From an uncultured Clostridium sp. (GTDB lineage: Bacteria; Bacillota; Clostridia; Lachnospirales; Lachnospiraceae): a stretch of DNA of 16,483 nucleotides. Shown here in pieces: positions 7,162 to 15,135 of the stretch. Every line of letters begins with the position of its first letter. Positions within the stretch are counted from its first letter, which is position 1. The DNA lies in the NCBI GenBank assembly GCA_900543885.1, contig UQTA01000070.1, forward strand, positions 1-16,483, written 5' to 3'. Below the pieces are notes generated by a model. That model made no database searches and was not told where the DNA came from. It worked only from the letters and a program-made list of their open reading frames with translations. The position numbers and the translations under genes are program-made.

Positions 7162-8250
7162 ATGATCTCAAATCAGATACTTCAGACCACATTGGATGGA
7201 TTAAAGGGAATCACAAGGATCGATTTAGGAATATGTGACACCGAAGGAAAGGTACTTGCTTCTACTTTTACAGATGCAGAAGAGTCTGAAAGCTCTATTC
7301 TGGCATTTGTAGATTCACCGGCAGACAGCCAGGTGATTCAGGGATACCAGTTTTTTAAGGTGTTTGATGAGCACCAGTTAGAGTATATATTACTGGCAAA
7401 AGGTGCCAGCGATGATGTATATATGGTAGGAAAACTGGCAGCTTTCCAGATCCAGAATCTGCTTGTTGCATATAAGGAGCGTTTTGATAAGGATAACTTT
7501 ATTAAGAACCTTCTTCTTGACAACCTGCTGTTAGTTGATATTTACAATCGTGCAAAGAAGCTGCACATTGATACTGACGTAAAGCGTGTTGTGTACATTA
7601 TCGAAACTCACAATGAAAAAGATGTAAATGCATTAGAAACAGTACGCAGTCTGTTTGCTTCCAAGACCAAAGATTTTATCACAGCTGTAGATGAAAAGAA
7701 CATTATCCTTGTAAAAGAAGTACGTCAGGGTGAGTCTTATACAGAACTGGATAAGACTGCAAATATGATCCTGGATATGTTAAATACAGAAGCTATGACA
7801 AAGGTTCGTGTGGCTTATGGTACTGTAATTAATGATATTAAAGAAGTTTCACGTTCCTACAAAGAAGCAAAGATGGCTCTGGATGTAGGCAAGATCTTCT
7901 ATGCAAGCAAGAACGTGATCGCATACAGCAATTTAGGTATCGGCCGTCTGATCTACCAGCTTCCAATCCCGCTGTGCAAGATGTTTATCCGTGAAGTATT
8001 TGACGGCAAGTCTCCAGACGAGTTCGATGAGGAAACCTTAACTACGATTAATAAGTTCTTTGAGAACAGCTTAAATGTATCTGAGACTTCCAGACAGCTG
8101 TATATCCACAGAAATACACTGGTTTACCGTCTGGACAAACTGCAGAAGAGCACCGGTCTTGATCTGCGTGTCTTTGAAGATGCCATTACCTTCAAGATTG
8201 CCCTCATGGTTGCCAAGTATATGAAGTACATGGAAAGTCTTGACTACTAA
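7162..8250 (+). CDS. PucR/CdaR-family transcriptional regulator
   Basis: The 362-residue product ends in a PucR-type helix-turn-helix at about residues 304-340 (LNVSETSRQLYIHRNTLVYRLDKLQ), the family's diagnostic C-terminal DNA-binding domain. A CdaR-type GGDEF-like linker domain precedes it, with KVRVAYGTVINDIKEVSRSYKEAKMALDVG as its usual end. The N-terminal 130 residues look like a sensory domain (IDLGICDTEGKVLASTF). The frame extends upstream to an ATG at 7060. I chose 7162 because AAGGAG lies 8 bases before it, whereas 7060 has no ribosome binding site and would add an atypical basic extension. The next-door sugar ATPase suggests a link to carbohydrate uptake, which is inference. No convincing promoter is visible between 7042 and 7147. 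Confidence 0.87.
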   Translation: MISNQILQTTLDGLKGITRIDLGICDTEGKVLASTFTDAEESESSILAFVDSPADSQVIQGYQFFKVFDEHQLEYILLAKGASDDVYMVGKLAAFQIQNLLVAYKERFDKDNFIKNLLLDNLLLVDIYNRAKKLHIDTDVKRVVYIIETHNEKDVNALETVRSLFASKTKDFITAVDEKNIILVKEVRQGESYTELDKTANMILDMLNTEAMTKVRVAYGTVINDIKEVSRSYKEAKMALDVGKIFYASKNVIAYSNLGIGRLIYQLPIPLCKMFIREVFDGKSPDEFDEETLTTINKFFENSLNVSETSRQLYIHRNTLVYRLDKLQKSTGLDLRVFEDAITFKIALMVAKYMKYMESLDY

Positions 8251-8261
8251 ATGAGAGCAGC

Positions 8262-8298
8262 CAAAAACAAAGGGCTGCGCAGCAGACATTTGTTTTTT
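8262..8298 (+). terminator. probable terminator after the PucR/CdaR regulator
   Basis: AAAAACAAA at 8263-8271 pairs with TTTGTTTTT at 8289-8297, enclosing the palindrome GCTGCGCAGC at 8274-8283. Six Ts at 8293-8298 end the structure. An alternative 6-bp stem GCAGCC/GGCTGC (8257-8262 with 8273-8278) competes with it. The AT-rich base stem makes this weaker than the other terminators here. Confidence 0.45.
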
Positions 8299-8328
8299 GC
8301 AAGCCATTAACGAACGGAAAGTTAAAAA

Positions 8329-9003
8329 ATGATAGAAATAAGTCATGTAAGTAAATCCTATGGAACAGGCAGCAAAGCGATCCGTGACTTGTCCTTAACC
8401 ATTGAGGATGGGGAATTTGTGTTTATCACAGGCCGCAGCGGTTCCGGAAAGAGTACATTGATCAAGCTCCTGATGAAGGAGCTTGATCCTACTAAGGGAC
8501 GTATTGTGGTCAATGATATGGATCTGGGGAAAATGCCCCGCAGATATGTTCCGAAATACAGGAGAAAATTAGGAGTTGTCTTTCAGGATTTCCGTCTTTT
8601 AAAAGACAGGACTGTATTTGAAAATGTTGCCTTTGCCCAGAGAGTGATCGGTGTATCTCCAAGAATCATCCGTGAGACAGTTCCTCAGATGCTGCGCATG
8701 GTAGGCCTTTCATCTAAATATAAGGCATACCCGGGGCAGTTGTCAGGAGGCGAGCAGCAGAGAGTGGCCATTGCGAGAGCGCTGATCAACAAGCCTGAGG
8801 TGCTTTTGGCAGATGAGCCTACAGGAAACCTGGACAGTTTTAATACCCATGAGATCATGAACCTTTTAGATGAGATCAATCAGAGAGGCACTACAGTGAT
8901 CGTAGTAACTCACAGTCATGAAATGGTAGCTGAGATGAATAAAAGGGTTATTACCATGGACCGGGGGGAAGTCATCAGAGATGAGGGCGGGACCAGGAGA
9001 TAA
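8329..9003 (+). CDS. ftsE: cell division ATP-binding protein FtsE
   Basis: This is the cytoplasmic ATPase of the FtsEX complex, which sits at the membrane and controls peptidoglycan cleavage at division. At 224 residues it has the typical FtsE length. Walker A GRSGSGKST is at 35-43, the signature LSGGEQ at 138-143, and the Walker B aspartate and glutamate are D162 and E163. The stretch KLGVVFQDFRLLKDRTVFENVAF is characteristic of FtsE over other ABC ATPases. The site upstream of the ATG is weak (CGGAAAG), unlike most genes here. ftsX follows after 36 bases, confirming the assignment. I see no clear promoter between 8251 and 8328, so expression may depend on read-through of the preceding weak terminator. 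Confidence 0.96.
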   Translation: MIEISHVSKSYGTGSKAIRDLSLTIEDGEFVFITGRSGSGKSTLIKLLMKELDPTKGRIVVNDMDLGKMPRRYVPKYRRKLGVVFQDFRLLKDRTVFENVAFAQRVIGVSPRIIRETVPQMLRMVGLSSKYKAYPGQLSGGEQQRVAIARALINKPEVLLADEPTGNLDSFNTHEIMNLLDEINQRGTTVIVVTHSHEMVAEMNKRVITMDRGEVIRDEGGTRR

Positions 9004-9039
9004 AAGCAGCCTGGGACCGCCGGAAAGGCATAGGAGTAA

Positions 9040-9942
9040 ATGAGTACATTTTTATATTGCCTGAAACAGGGCGTAATTAATATATGCAGGAATATATGGT
9101 TTTCTCTGGCATCTGTGGCAACCATTTCTGCATGTATTTTTTTATTTTGTCTGTTTTTTTCCATGATAGCCAATGTGCAGCACGGAGCCCGGGCTGCAGA
9201 AGAGACAGTGGGTATTTCTGTGTTTTTTGATGAAGGAATGGAAGAAGATAAGATACAGGCCATAGGAGACCAGATACAAAGCTGGAGTGAAGTCCGGGAA
9301 GTGAAATATATATCTGCCCAGGAAGCATGGGAATCTTTTAAAAGTGAATATTTTGAGGGAATGGAGGAACTGGCAGAGGGATTTGAAGCAGATAATCCTC
9401 TGGCAAATTCTGCTTCCTATGAAGTATATTTAAAAGATATATCTGCTCAGGATATGATCGTAAAACGGCTGGAAGTAATAGAAGGGGTGCGCAAGGTACG
9501 CTATTCCAGCGCTCTGGTAGCCGGCTTTACCAATGCCGGAAAGATGATCGGAGCCTTATCGGCAGTTATTATCGGAGTATTGCTTGCAGTTGCAGTTTTC
9601 CTTATCAGCAATACGATTTCTGTAGCAGCTGCCTTTAGAAGACGGGAAAATGAGATCATGCGTTATATTGGAGCAACTAATTTTATGATCCGGGCTCCTT
9701 TTATTGTGGAAGGTCTGCTTTTGGGATTTTTCGGAGCAGTGATCCCGTTAGCGGCTATGATTGTTATTTACAAACGTGGACTGCTGTATCTGAATACAAA
9801 CTATGAGATGATAACAGGATTGTTTGAGCTTTTGCCCTTAGGACAGATCTTTCCTTTTATGGCGGCATCGGCTATGGGCTTAGGCGTTGGTATTGGTGTG
9901 ATCGTAAGTTTTCTGACCATACAGAGACATTTGCGTGTATAG
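9040..9942 (+). CDS. ftsX: permease-like cell division protein FtsX
   Basis: FtsX is the membrane half of the FtsEX complex and passes ATP-driven movement to a wall hydrolase outside the cell. The 300-residue product has the family layout: one membrane helix near 20-44, an extracellular domain at about 50-165, then three helices near 168-192, 215-245 and 268-293. The cytoplasmic loop after the second helix contains RRRENEIMRYIGATNFMIRAPF, the conserved coupling segment. The closest AGGAG lies only 3 bases before the ATG. AAAGG at 9024-9028 offers a second, more distant site. It lies between ftsE and an M23 peptidase gene 15 bases downstream, its expected partner. Confidence 0.95.
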   Translation: MSTFLYCLKQGVINICRNIWFSLASVATISACIFLFCLFFSMIANVQHGARAAEETVGISVFFDEGMEEDKIQAIGDQIQSWSEVREVKYISAQEAWESFKSEYFEGMEELAEGFEADNPLANSASYEVYLKDISAQDMIVKRLEVIEGVRKVRYSSALVAGFTNAGKMIGALSAVIIGVLLAVAVFLISNTISVAAAFRRRENEIMRYIGATNFMIRAPFIVEGLLLGFFGAVIPLAAMIVIYKRGLLYLNTNYEMITGLFELLPLGQIFPFMAASAMGLGVGIGVIVSFLTIQRHLRV

Positions 9943-9957
9943 AGAGGAAGGAACAGG

Positions 9958-11163
9958 ATGAAAAACAGGAAAAGCAGATTGCTGGCCTTAAGTCTTGGCT
10001 GTGTCCTTGGTTTTAGCTGTGTTTTTTCTTCTTATGCAACGAATGCAGACCTGAAGGATGCGAAAAACAAGATGTCTTCTCTTCAGGAAGAAAAGAAAAA
10101 GGTTCAGGATACTTTAAAACAGCTAGAAGGTCTGAAGTCCGATGCAGCAGCTTATGTAAAGGAACTGGATAAGAAATTAACTTCTCTGGATGCAGAATTA
10201 AGTCAGCTTGAGAAGGATATTTCAATCAAAGAAAGTCAGATCGAGGATACAAAAGCGGAATTAGAAGAGGCGAAAGCAGTGGAAAAGGAGCAATACGCCT
10301 CTATGAAACTGCGTATCCAGTATATGTACGAAAATGGAAATGTCAGTTTTGCGGACAGTATTATGACCTCAAAAGATGCGTCCCAGATGTTGAACCGGGC
10401 GGAGTATGCAAGCCAGATCGCTGCTTACGACCGGAAAATGCTTAAAGAGTATCAGGCAACTAGGGAAAAAGTAAACCAGAAGGAACAGGATCTGGAGACT
10501 GAGCATGCCAATCTGTTAGAACTTCAGGATTCTACAGAAGCAAAGCAGGCATCAGTGAAGGAGCTGATGAATTCAAAACAGAAGGAGCTTTCTTCTTATA
10601 ATAGTCAGATCGGTGCAGCACAGAACAGCATTGACCAGTATGATGCAGATATCAAAGCCCAGGAAAATCAGATGAAGGCCATTGAGGCAGAGATGAAGCG
10701 AAAGGAAGAAGAAGCCAGAAAGAAAGCTGAAGCTCAGAAAAAGACGTATAAGGTAACAAATCTTGGGAATATTAGCTTTAAATGGCCCTGTCCTTCCAGT
10801 GGACGCATCACTTCTGGATTTGGCAAGAGAAATTCGCCTACGAAAGGAGCTTCTACCAATCATCAGGGAATCGATATTTCAGCCAGCACAGGAGCTTCCA
10901 TTGTGGCGGCTGCCGATGGTGAGGTAGTGATAGCTACATACAGTTATTCAGCGGGGAATTATATTATGATCGATCATGGCGGTGGCGTCAGCACCGTTTA
11001 CATGCATTGTTCTCAGCTTCTTGTAAGCAAGGGGCAGACCGTAAAGAAAGGACAGACCATCGCAAGAGTAGGTTCTACCGGATATTCTACTGGTTCCCAT
11101 TTGCATTTTGGGATCCGCTCCGGAGGAAGCTATGTAAATCCAAGCAATTATGTAAGTCCGTAG
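9958..11163 (+). CDS. secreted coiled-coil M23 (LytM) peptidase, EnvC-like FtsEX effector
   Basis: The 401-residue product starts with a Sec signal peptide (about residues 1-27, cleavage probably after SSYA). Residues 30-255 are almost entirely heptad-type coiled coil rich in Lys, Glu and Gln, and a C-terminal LytM metallopeptidase domain spans about 275-400. The zinc ligands look intact: HQGID (H302, D306) and HLH (H381, H383), with H350 as the likely catalytic histidine. Proteins of this layout (EnvC; PcsB and CwlO are analogues with other catalytic domains) dock on the extracellular domain of FtsX. The intact ligands suggest a direct cell-wall hydrolase, unlike E. coli EnvC, which lacks them. 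GGAAGGAA precedes the ATG, and the 15-base gap after ftsX implies co-transcription. Confidence 0.92.
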   Translation: MKNRKSRLLALSLGCVLGFSCVFSSYATNADLKDAKNKMSSLQEEKKKVQDTLKQLEGLKSDAAAYVKELDKKLTSLDAELSQLEKDISIKESQIEDTKAELEEAKAVEKEQYASMKLRIQYMYENGNVSFADSIMTSKDASQMLNRAEYASQIAAYDRKMLKEYQATREKVNQKEQDLETEHANLLELQDSTEAKQASVKELMNSKQKELSSYNSQIGAAQNSIDQYDADIKAQENQMKAIEAEMKRKEEEARKKAEAQKKTYKVTNLGNISFKWPCPSSGRITSGFGKRNSPTKGASTNHQGIDISASTGASIVAAADGEVVIATYSYSAGNYIMIDHGGGVSTVYMHCSQLLVSKGQTVKKGQTIARVGSTGYSTGSHLHFGIRSGGSYVNPSNYVSP

Positions 11164-11176
11164 GTGGAAAATTTGG

Positions 11177-11324
11177 CAGGTCATTTTATAAAGTATGAGT
11201 GAGACACTGCACCAGGTCATTTTGGTACAGTTCAGCCTTGCATCTTCTTGCCCGCTTACAGCGGACAAGAAGCTTTGGTTTTCAACATACTTTTGACCCT
11301 AAATCTTCGCAAGGCTGAACTGTA
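11177..11324. repeat. structured inverted-repeat element between the M23 and S41 genes
   Basis: A perfect 16-base inverted repeat bounds the core: TACAGTTCAGCCTTGC at 11226-11241 and its complement at 11309-11324. Inside, CTTCTTG (11244-11250) pairs with CAAGAAG (11266-11272), and after one C-A mismatch CCGC pairs with GCGG around the loop TTACA. An 11-base direct repeat, CAGGTCATTTT, occurs at 11177-11187 and again at 11213-11223, just outside the left arm. No reading frame is conserved through the element and there is no transposase. It looks like a small non-autonomous mobile or dispersed element lodged in an otherwise compact operon. I cannot assign it to a named family. Confidence 0.75.
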
Positions 11325-11393
11325 ACGGTATTTTATAGGAAAGAACAGCATAGGCTGTAAATAAGAGTGTACAGGCAGATAGGAGACAAAATA

Positions 11394-12749
11394 GTGGAAG
11401 AGCAGGACAGAGGAGAGATCCAGGACAGTTTAGATAAAAAGAAAGGGCAAAAAGGCGGTCATTTCTGGGCCGGCGTTTTAACAGGTGCCCTGATCATGGC
11501 ATTGGCTGTTCTTTTAGTAGTGGGCGTGTCTGCCGGAATCTATATTACAGGCAGAAGAGTGATCAATGCAAAACAGCCTTCCGGAACGGAAAATGGGGCT
11601 ATTGGCATTACAGATGGGGAAAATGACTCAAAACCGGATCTTAAAAAAGTATCTTCAAAAATGCAGATGATACAGAGCATTATCGATCAGGTATTTCTGT
11701 ATGATGAGGATGCCGCAGAGGTAGAAGATTATATTTATCGCGGTATGATGGCAGGTTTAAATGATCCATATTCTGTATATTATAATGCAAATGATTATCA
11801 GGCCCTTCAGGACAGTACAAACGGAAGTTATTCAGGTATAGGCGCTATGCTCAGCCAGAATAAGACTACAGGCCTTTGTACGATCGTAAAGGTATTTGAA
11901 GGTTCACCGGCGTTGGAAGCTGGTATGAAACCTGGGGATATTGTATACAAAGTGGGAGACACTTTGGTAGCAGGAGAAAGCCTGGATGTATTGGTAAGCA
12001 ATTATATCAAGGGTGAGGAAGGCACAGATGTGCAGATCACGGTATACAGGGCAGATTCTGATACCTATGTGGATATGACACTTACCAGACGCAAGATCGA
12101 GGTTCCTACAGTAGAATCCCAGATGCTGGCAGATAATACAGGATATGTGGTAGTAAGCGAATTTGACGCTGTCACAGTAGAACAGTTTGAAAAAGCTATT
12201 GATGATCTTGGAAAACAGGGCATGAAACAGCTGGTCATTGATCTTAGAAGCAATCCAGGCGGTATTCTTGACAGTGCTGTCGCCATGGTAGATTATATTT
12301 TACCGGATGATATGAAAAATTTTGAAAAGGGTGATGGAAAGACCCTGATCGTATACACAGCAGATAAAAACGGGGATGGAGATACCTATACTGCTTCTGA
12401 CGGACATGAGTTAGACCTGCCCATTGCAATCTTAGTTAATGAAAATTCTGCCAGCGCTTCGGAAGTATTTACAGGTGCCTTAAAAGATTATAAGAAGGCT
12501 GTGGTTGTAGGAACGACCAGTTATGGAAAGGGCATTGTTCAGAACCTGATCCCACTGGGAGACGGATCTGCTATCAAGATCACAACTGCCCATTATTATA
12601 CACCAAGCGGTTTTGATCTTCACGGAAAGGGAATTGCCCCAGATGTAGAAGTGGAACTGGATGAGAATTTAAAGAGTCAGGCAGTAGTTACACCTGAGGA
12701 GGATAATCAGGTGCAGGCGGCGATCCAGGCACTTGGAGAAGCAAAGTGA
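11394..12749 (+). CDS. S41-family C-terminal processing peptidase (CtpA/CtpB type)
   Basis: This membrane-anchored serine protease acts outside the cytoplasm and trims substrates at their C-termini. From the GTG at 11394 it has 451 residues: a short basic tail, a membrane helix at about 25-50, a PDZ domain (LCTIVKVFEGSPALEAGMKPGDIVYKVGD) and the S41 catalytic core. The serine-lysine dyad is present, with S354 in SASASE and K379 in SYGKG, 25 residues apart as in E. coli Prc. I preferred 11394 over an in-frame GTG at 11367 because AGGAG lies 8 bases before it and 11367 has no good site. The gene closes the ftsEX-M23 cluster, where such proteases often occur. A strong terminator follows at 12796. 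Confidence 0.9.
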   Translation: MEEQDRGEIQDSLDKKKGQKGGHFWAGVLTGALIMALAVLLVVGVSAGIYITGRRVINAKQPSGTENGAIGITDGENDSKPDLKKVSSKMQMIQSIIDQVFLYDEDAAEVEDYIYRGMMAGLNDPYSVYYNANDYQALQDSTNGSYSGIGAMLSQNKTTGLCTIVKVFEGSPALEAGMKPGDIVYKVGDTLVAGESLDVLVSNYIKGEEGTDVQITVYRADSDTYVDMTLTRRKIEVPTVESQMLADNTGYVVVSEFDAVTVEQFEKAIDDLGKQGMKQLVIDLRSNPGGILDSAVAMVDYILPDDMKNFEKGDGKTLIVYTADKNGDGDTYTASDGHELDLPIAILVNENSASASEVFTGALKDYKKAVVVGTTSYGKGIVQNLIPLGDGSAIKITTAHYYTPSGFDLHGKGIAPDVEVELDENLKSQAVVTPEEDNQVQAAIQALGEAK

Positions 12750-12795
12750 TCATGTATTAGCCAAATCTAAAGAAAACAAAAAAGTGAAAGTTTAG

Positions 12796-12836
12796 AAAGT
12801 CTCCGGATATTATACGCAGATATCCGGGGGCTTTTT
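12796..12836 (+). terminator. rho-independent terminator of the ftsEX-M23-S41 cluster
   Basis: CCGGATAT at 12803-12810 pairs with ATATCCGG at 12820-12827, and the stem extends outward through several G-U and A-T pairs (12796-12802 with 12828-12834). The run of Ts at 12832-12836 follows. Confidence 0.85.
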
Positions 12837-12868
12837 ATGTAAATCTAGTAGCTTTCCCCCTCCGTCTA

Positions 12869-12877
12869 TGGTATAAT
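12869..12877 (+). promoter_or_regulatory. extended -10 promoter of the diguanylate cyclase
   Basis: TGG-TATAAT at 12869-12877 is a perfect extended -10 element. The -35 position (near 12849) holds only the poor match TAGCTT, as often happens when an extended -10 is present. Transcription would start near 12884. The leader contains a small hairpin, GTGCA/TGCAC at 12892-12906. Confidence 0.6.
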
Positions 12878-12920
12878 CAAATATATCTACTGTGCAGATT
12901 ATGCACGAAATTACTGTGGT

Positions 12921-12929
12921 GGGGGGGGG
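12921..12929 (+). repeat. poly-G tract (nine Gs) acting as ribosome binding site
   Basis: Nine consecutive Gs, preceded by GGT, occupy the Shine-Dalgarno position exactly 8 bases before the GTG start of the diguanylate cyclase. No other purine-rich site is present. G runs of this length slip readily during replication, so its length may vary between cells. Confidence 0.7.
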
Positions 12930-12937
12930 TAAAAGAA

Positions 12938-14410
12938 GTGAGAAAAAGAGCTGCTCATTTAAAAAATTATATGATTGTAATGGGACTTTTTATATCGTCA
13001 GTGATCCTGGGAATTATGATCTTCTTTGGCTGCGTCCAGTCATCGGTGGGTGAAAATTCCAGACAGACCATGATGCACAATGTTTCGCGTCAGAGTGAAT
13101 ATTTGCGGACGATATTAGACATTCATTATCAGTATTTGAATGGGATAGCAGAAGAGATGGCGAAAGAAGAGGATCTTTTTTCAGAGAGCAATCTGAATAC
13201 GCTGGTAACCATCCATAATAAGACAGATCTGGAGCGGGTGGCACTGATCGAAGCAGACGGTACTGCCCATTATGATACCGGGGATGTGAAAAACGTATTC
13301 CACAGAAGTTATTTTAAAGAAGCTTTTAACGGAAAACAGACTTTAAGCGATCCTGTAGAAAGCAGTGTGGATCATGAGGTAAGGGTAGTACTGGGAGTGC
13401 CTGTTTTTAAGGATAATGAAGTGATCGGTGTTCTGGGCGGTTCTTATAATGTAACGGCTTTAAGCCGTATGATGTTTGATGATCTGTTTGATGGAGCGGG
13501 CTATAGTGTGATCACAGATAAGGATGGAAATGTGATCACGTATGACCGTGTTTATACACAGCAGGAACAGGAAACAATATACAACAATGTATTTGAATAT
13601 TTTGATAAGTATCAGATCCGGACTTCCGAGATCCAGAATGTGAAAACGGATTTTGCAGATGGAAAAGAAGGAATTCACGAAATTCGTTTTACAGTGGGGA
13701 AAAAGCCATCTTATTATATTGCCTATACCCCTCTTGGAATGAATGACTGGATGATCAGCTATATTGTTCCTGTAAAGGCAGCGCAGGCTTCCTACGACTT
13801 TATCAGGGAATATGAGATTATTTTTATTACTGTTTTCGGAATGCTGATAGCAGCGGTCATCTTTTATATTGTTTATAAAAACCGGCAGGAAAAGGCCAGA
13901 CTTTTAAAACGTGCCCAGAGAGATGCATTGACCGGTCTTTACAATAAGAAAACAACAGAGGATATGATCGAGAGGTTCTTAGAAGAAAATGGTGAAAACA
14001 GCTGTAATAGCCTTTTGATCATGGATGTGGATTATTTTAAACAGGTCAATGATACCTATGGACATATTGTGGGAGACAAGGTGTTAAAGTCCTTTGGACG
14101 TCTTCTTGCAAAATTATTCAGAGAACAGGATATTATAGGCCGCATTGGCGGTGATGAATTTATGGTCCTGATCAGAAATATCAATGATGTGGAGATTGCA
14201 AGGAGCCGTGTAAAAAAGCTGATCGAAGAAGTAAGAGCCCTTCAGATACCGGAACTGGCGGGGAATGGTATTACCATCAGTGTAGGCATTGCTTATGCAC
14301 CGGACCACGGAACTACGTTTATGGAGCTTTACCGACATGCAGATACAGCACTGTATCAGGTTAAGCGGGGCGGAAGAAACGGGTTCAGTGTGTATGAAAA
14401 GGCAAGTTAA
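12938..14410 (+). CDS. membrane-bound diguanylate cyclase with extracellular dCache-type sensor
   Basis: This enzyme makes cyclic di-GMP from two GTP in response to an outside signal. The 490-residue product has a membrane helix at about 12-33 and an extracellular sensor resembling dCache at about 35-290 (GVPVFKDNEVIGVLGGSYNV is a typical segment). A second helix lies at about 295-314, and a GGDEF domain at about 328-487 starts with RDALTGLYNKK. The active site GGDEF is intact at 404-408, and the product-inhibition I-site RxxD is present as R395-D398, so an active, feedback-inhibited cyclase is expected. There is no HAMP or EAL domain. The GTG start is set by the poly-G site 8 bases upstream. 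The ligand is unknown. It is a separate transcription unit from the division cluster. Confidence 0.92.
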   Translation: MRKRAAHLKNYMIVMGLFISSVILGIMIFFGCVQSSVGENSRQTMMHNVSRQSEYLRTILDIHYQYLNGIAEEMAKEEDLFSESNLNTLVTIHNKTDLERVALIEADGTAHYDTGDVKNVFHRSYFKEAFNGKQTLSDPVESSVDHEVRVVLGVPVFKDNEVIGVLGGSYNVTALSRMMFDDLFDGAGYSVITDKDGNVITYDRVYTQQEQETIYNNVFEYFDKYQIRTSEIQNVKTDFADGKEGIHEIRFTVGKKPSYYIAYTPLGMNDWMISYIVPVKAAQASYDFIREYEIIFITVFGMLIAAVIFYIVYKNRQEKARLLKRAQRDALTGLYNKKTTEDMIERFLEENGENSCNSLLIMDVDYFKQVNDTYGHIVGDKVLKSFGRLLAKLFREQDIIGRIGGDEFMVLIRNINDVEIARSRVKKLIEEVRALQIPELAGNGITISVGIAYAPDHGTTFMELYRHADTALYQVKRGGRNGFSVYEKAS

Positions 14411-14530
14411 AAAAGAAAGTGTATAATCTGGTCATTGACTGCAGTGAGAACATAAATCTTTGATGTTTGACTTTATAATGGTTGGTGATGCAAAATGAAA
14501 CAATCGTCAGATAAAACCGGCTGCATTTTC

Positions 14531-14559
14531 TTGGAAAAATGAGAAAATGAGTGTATAAT
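14531..14559 (+). promoter_or_regulatory. cupin gene promoter
   Basis: TTGGAA at 14531-14536 and a perfect TATAAT at 14554-14559 are 17 bases apart. The start would fall near 14566, 60 bases before the cupin ATG. The same ten bases, AGTGTATAAT, also occur at 14418-14427 just after the cyclase stop codon, where no matching -35 is seen. Confidence 0.65.
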
Positions 14560-14625
14560 GATAAAATATAAGCAGTAAGGTGTTTCAAATTGCTTCAGGA
14601 TTTTATTCAACAGGAGGACATGACT

Positions 14626-14991
14626 ATGGTTCGTAAAGACAACGTTCTGGAAGTGGAACATTTAGGCGGAGGTAAGGGAACGGCTTACGTTCATCACATT
14701 GTATCGAAAGAGGAGCTGTTAGGACACGGCAGAATGTACGCAAAGGTAGTTCTTCCTCCAGGTGCAAGTGTAGGCTGGCATCAGCATGTACATGACACCG
14801 AGCCATATTATATTTTAAAGGGCGAAGCAGATTTTATTGATAATGACAAGTCTGTGACTAAGGTTGGCCCTGGTGACTGCTGTATCATCGAAGTAGGACA
14901 GTATCACAGCATCGAGAATAATTCTGATTCAGATGTAGAGTTTATGGCTCTTATTTATAATGAACCGGGATATTTAAATGACAGAGATTAA
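14626..14991 (+). CDS. small single-domain cupin protein
   Basis: The 121-residue product is one cupin barrel. Cupin motif 1 is complete: H52-x-H54-x4-E59-x6-G66 (WHQHVHDTEPYYILKG). Motif 2 follows, with H94 three residues before N98 (GQYHSIEN). Three histidines and a glutamate give the classic metal site, so a metal-binding enzyme or small-molecule sensor is expected. Single cupins of this size vary too much in function to name a substrate. The frame extends upstream to a TTG at 14590, and an ATG lies at 14620, but AGGAGG at 14612-14617 is 8 bases from the ATG at 14626 and only 2 from the one at 14620, so I chose 14626. The gene is alone between its own promoter and a terminator-like hairpin. 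Confidence 0.87.
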   Translation: MVRKDNVLEVEHLGGGKGTAYVHHIVSKEELLGHGRMYAKVVLPPGASVGWHQHVHDTEPYYILKGEADFIDNDKSVTKVGPGDCCIIEVGQYHSIENNSDSDVEFMALIYNEPGYLNDRD

Positions 14992-15010
14992 TTAGATAAA
15001 GCTGCAGATC

Positions 15011-15043
15011 AAAGCTCTGGTGATGGATATTGCCAGGGCTTTT
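15011..15043 (+). terminator. probable terminator of the cupin gene
   Basis: AAAGCTCTGG at 15011-15020 pairs with CCAGGGCTTT at 15033-15042 over ten positions with one wobble pair. Only four Ts (15040-15043) follow, so it is weaker than the others. Confidence 0.65.
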
Positions 15044-15135
15044 AGAATATATGGGGGAAGTAGTGAAGGGAACCTGTAAATATCCTTATGGCGAAGCGGA
15101 TGAGAAAAACGGGGATATGCGGCAGAGGCCGGAAG

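Noticed and set aside
10948..11268. 106-codon minus-strand frame over the M23 C-terminus and the inverted repeat
   Set aside because: It is antisense to the conserved catalytic domain and its N-terminal part only translates repeat arms. There is no ribosome site.
11226..11324. Inverted-repeat element as a rho-independent terminator after the M23 gene
   Set aside because: Neither strand shows a proper T-tract directly after a stem, and the arms are too far apart for a terminator hairpin.
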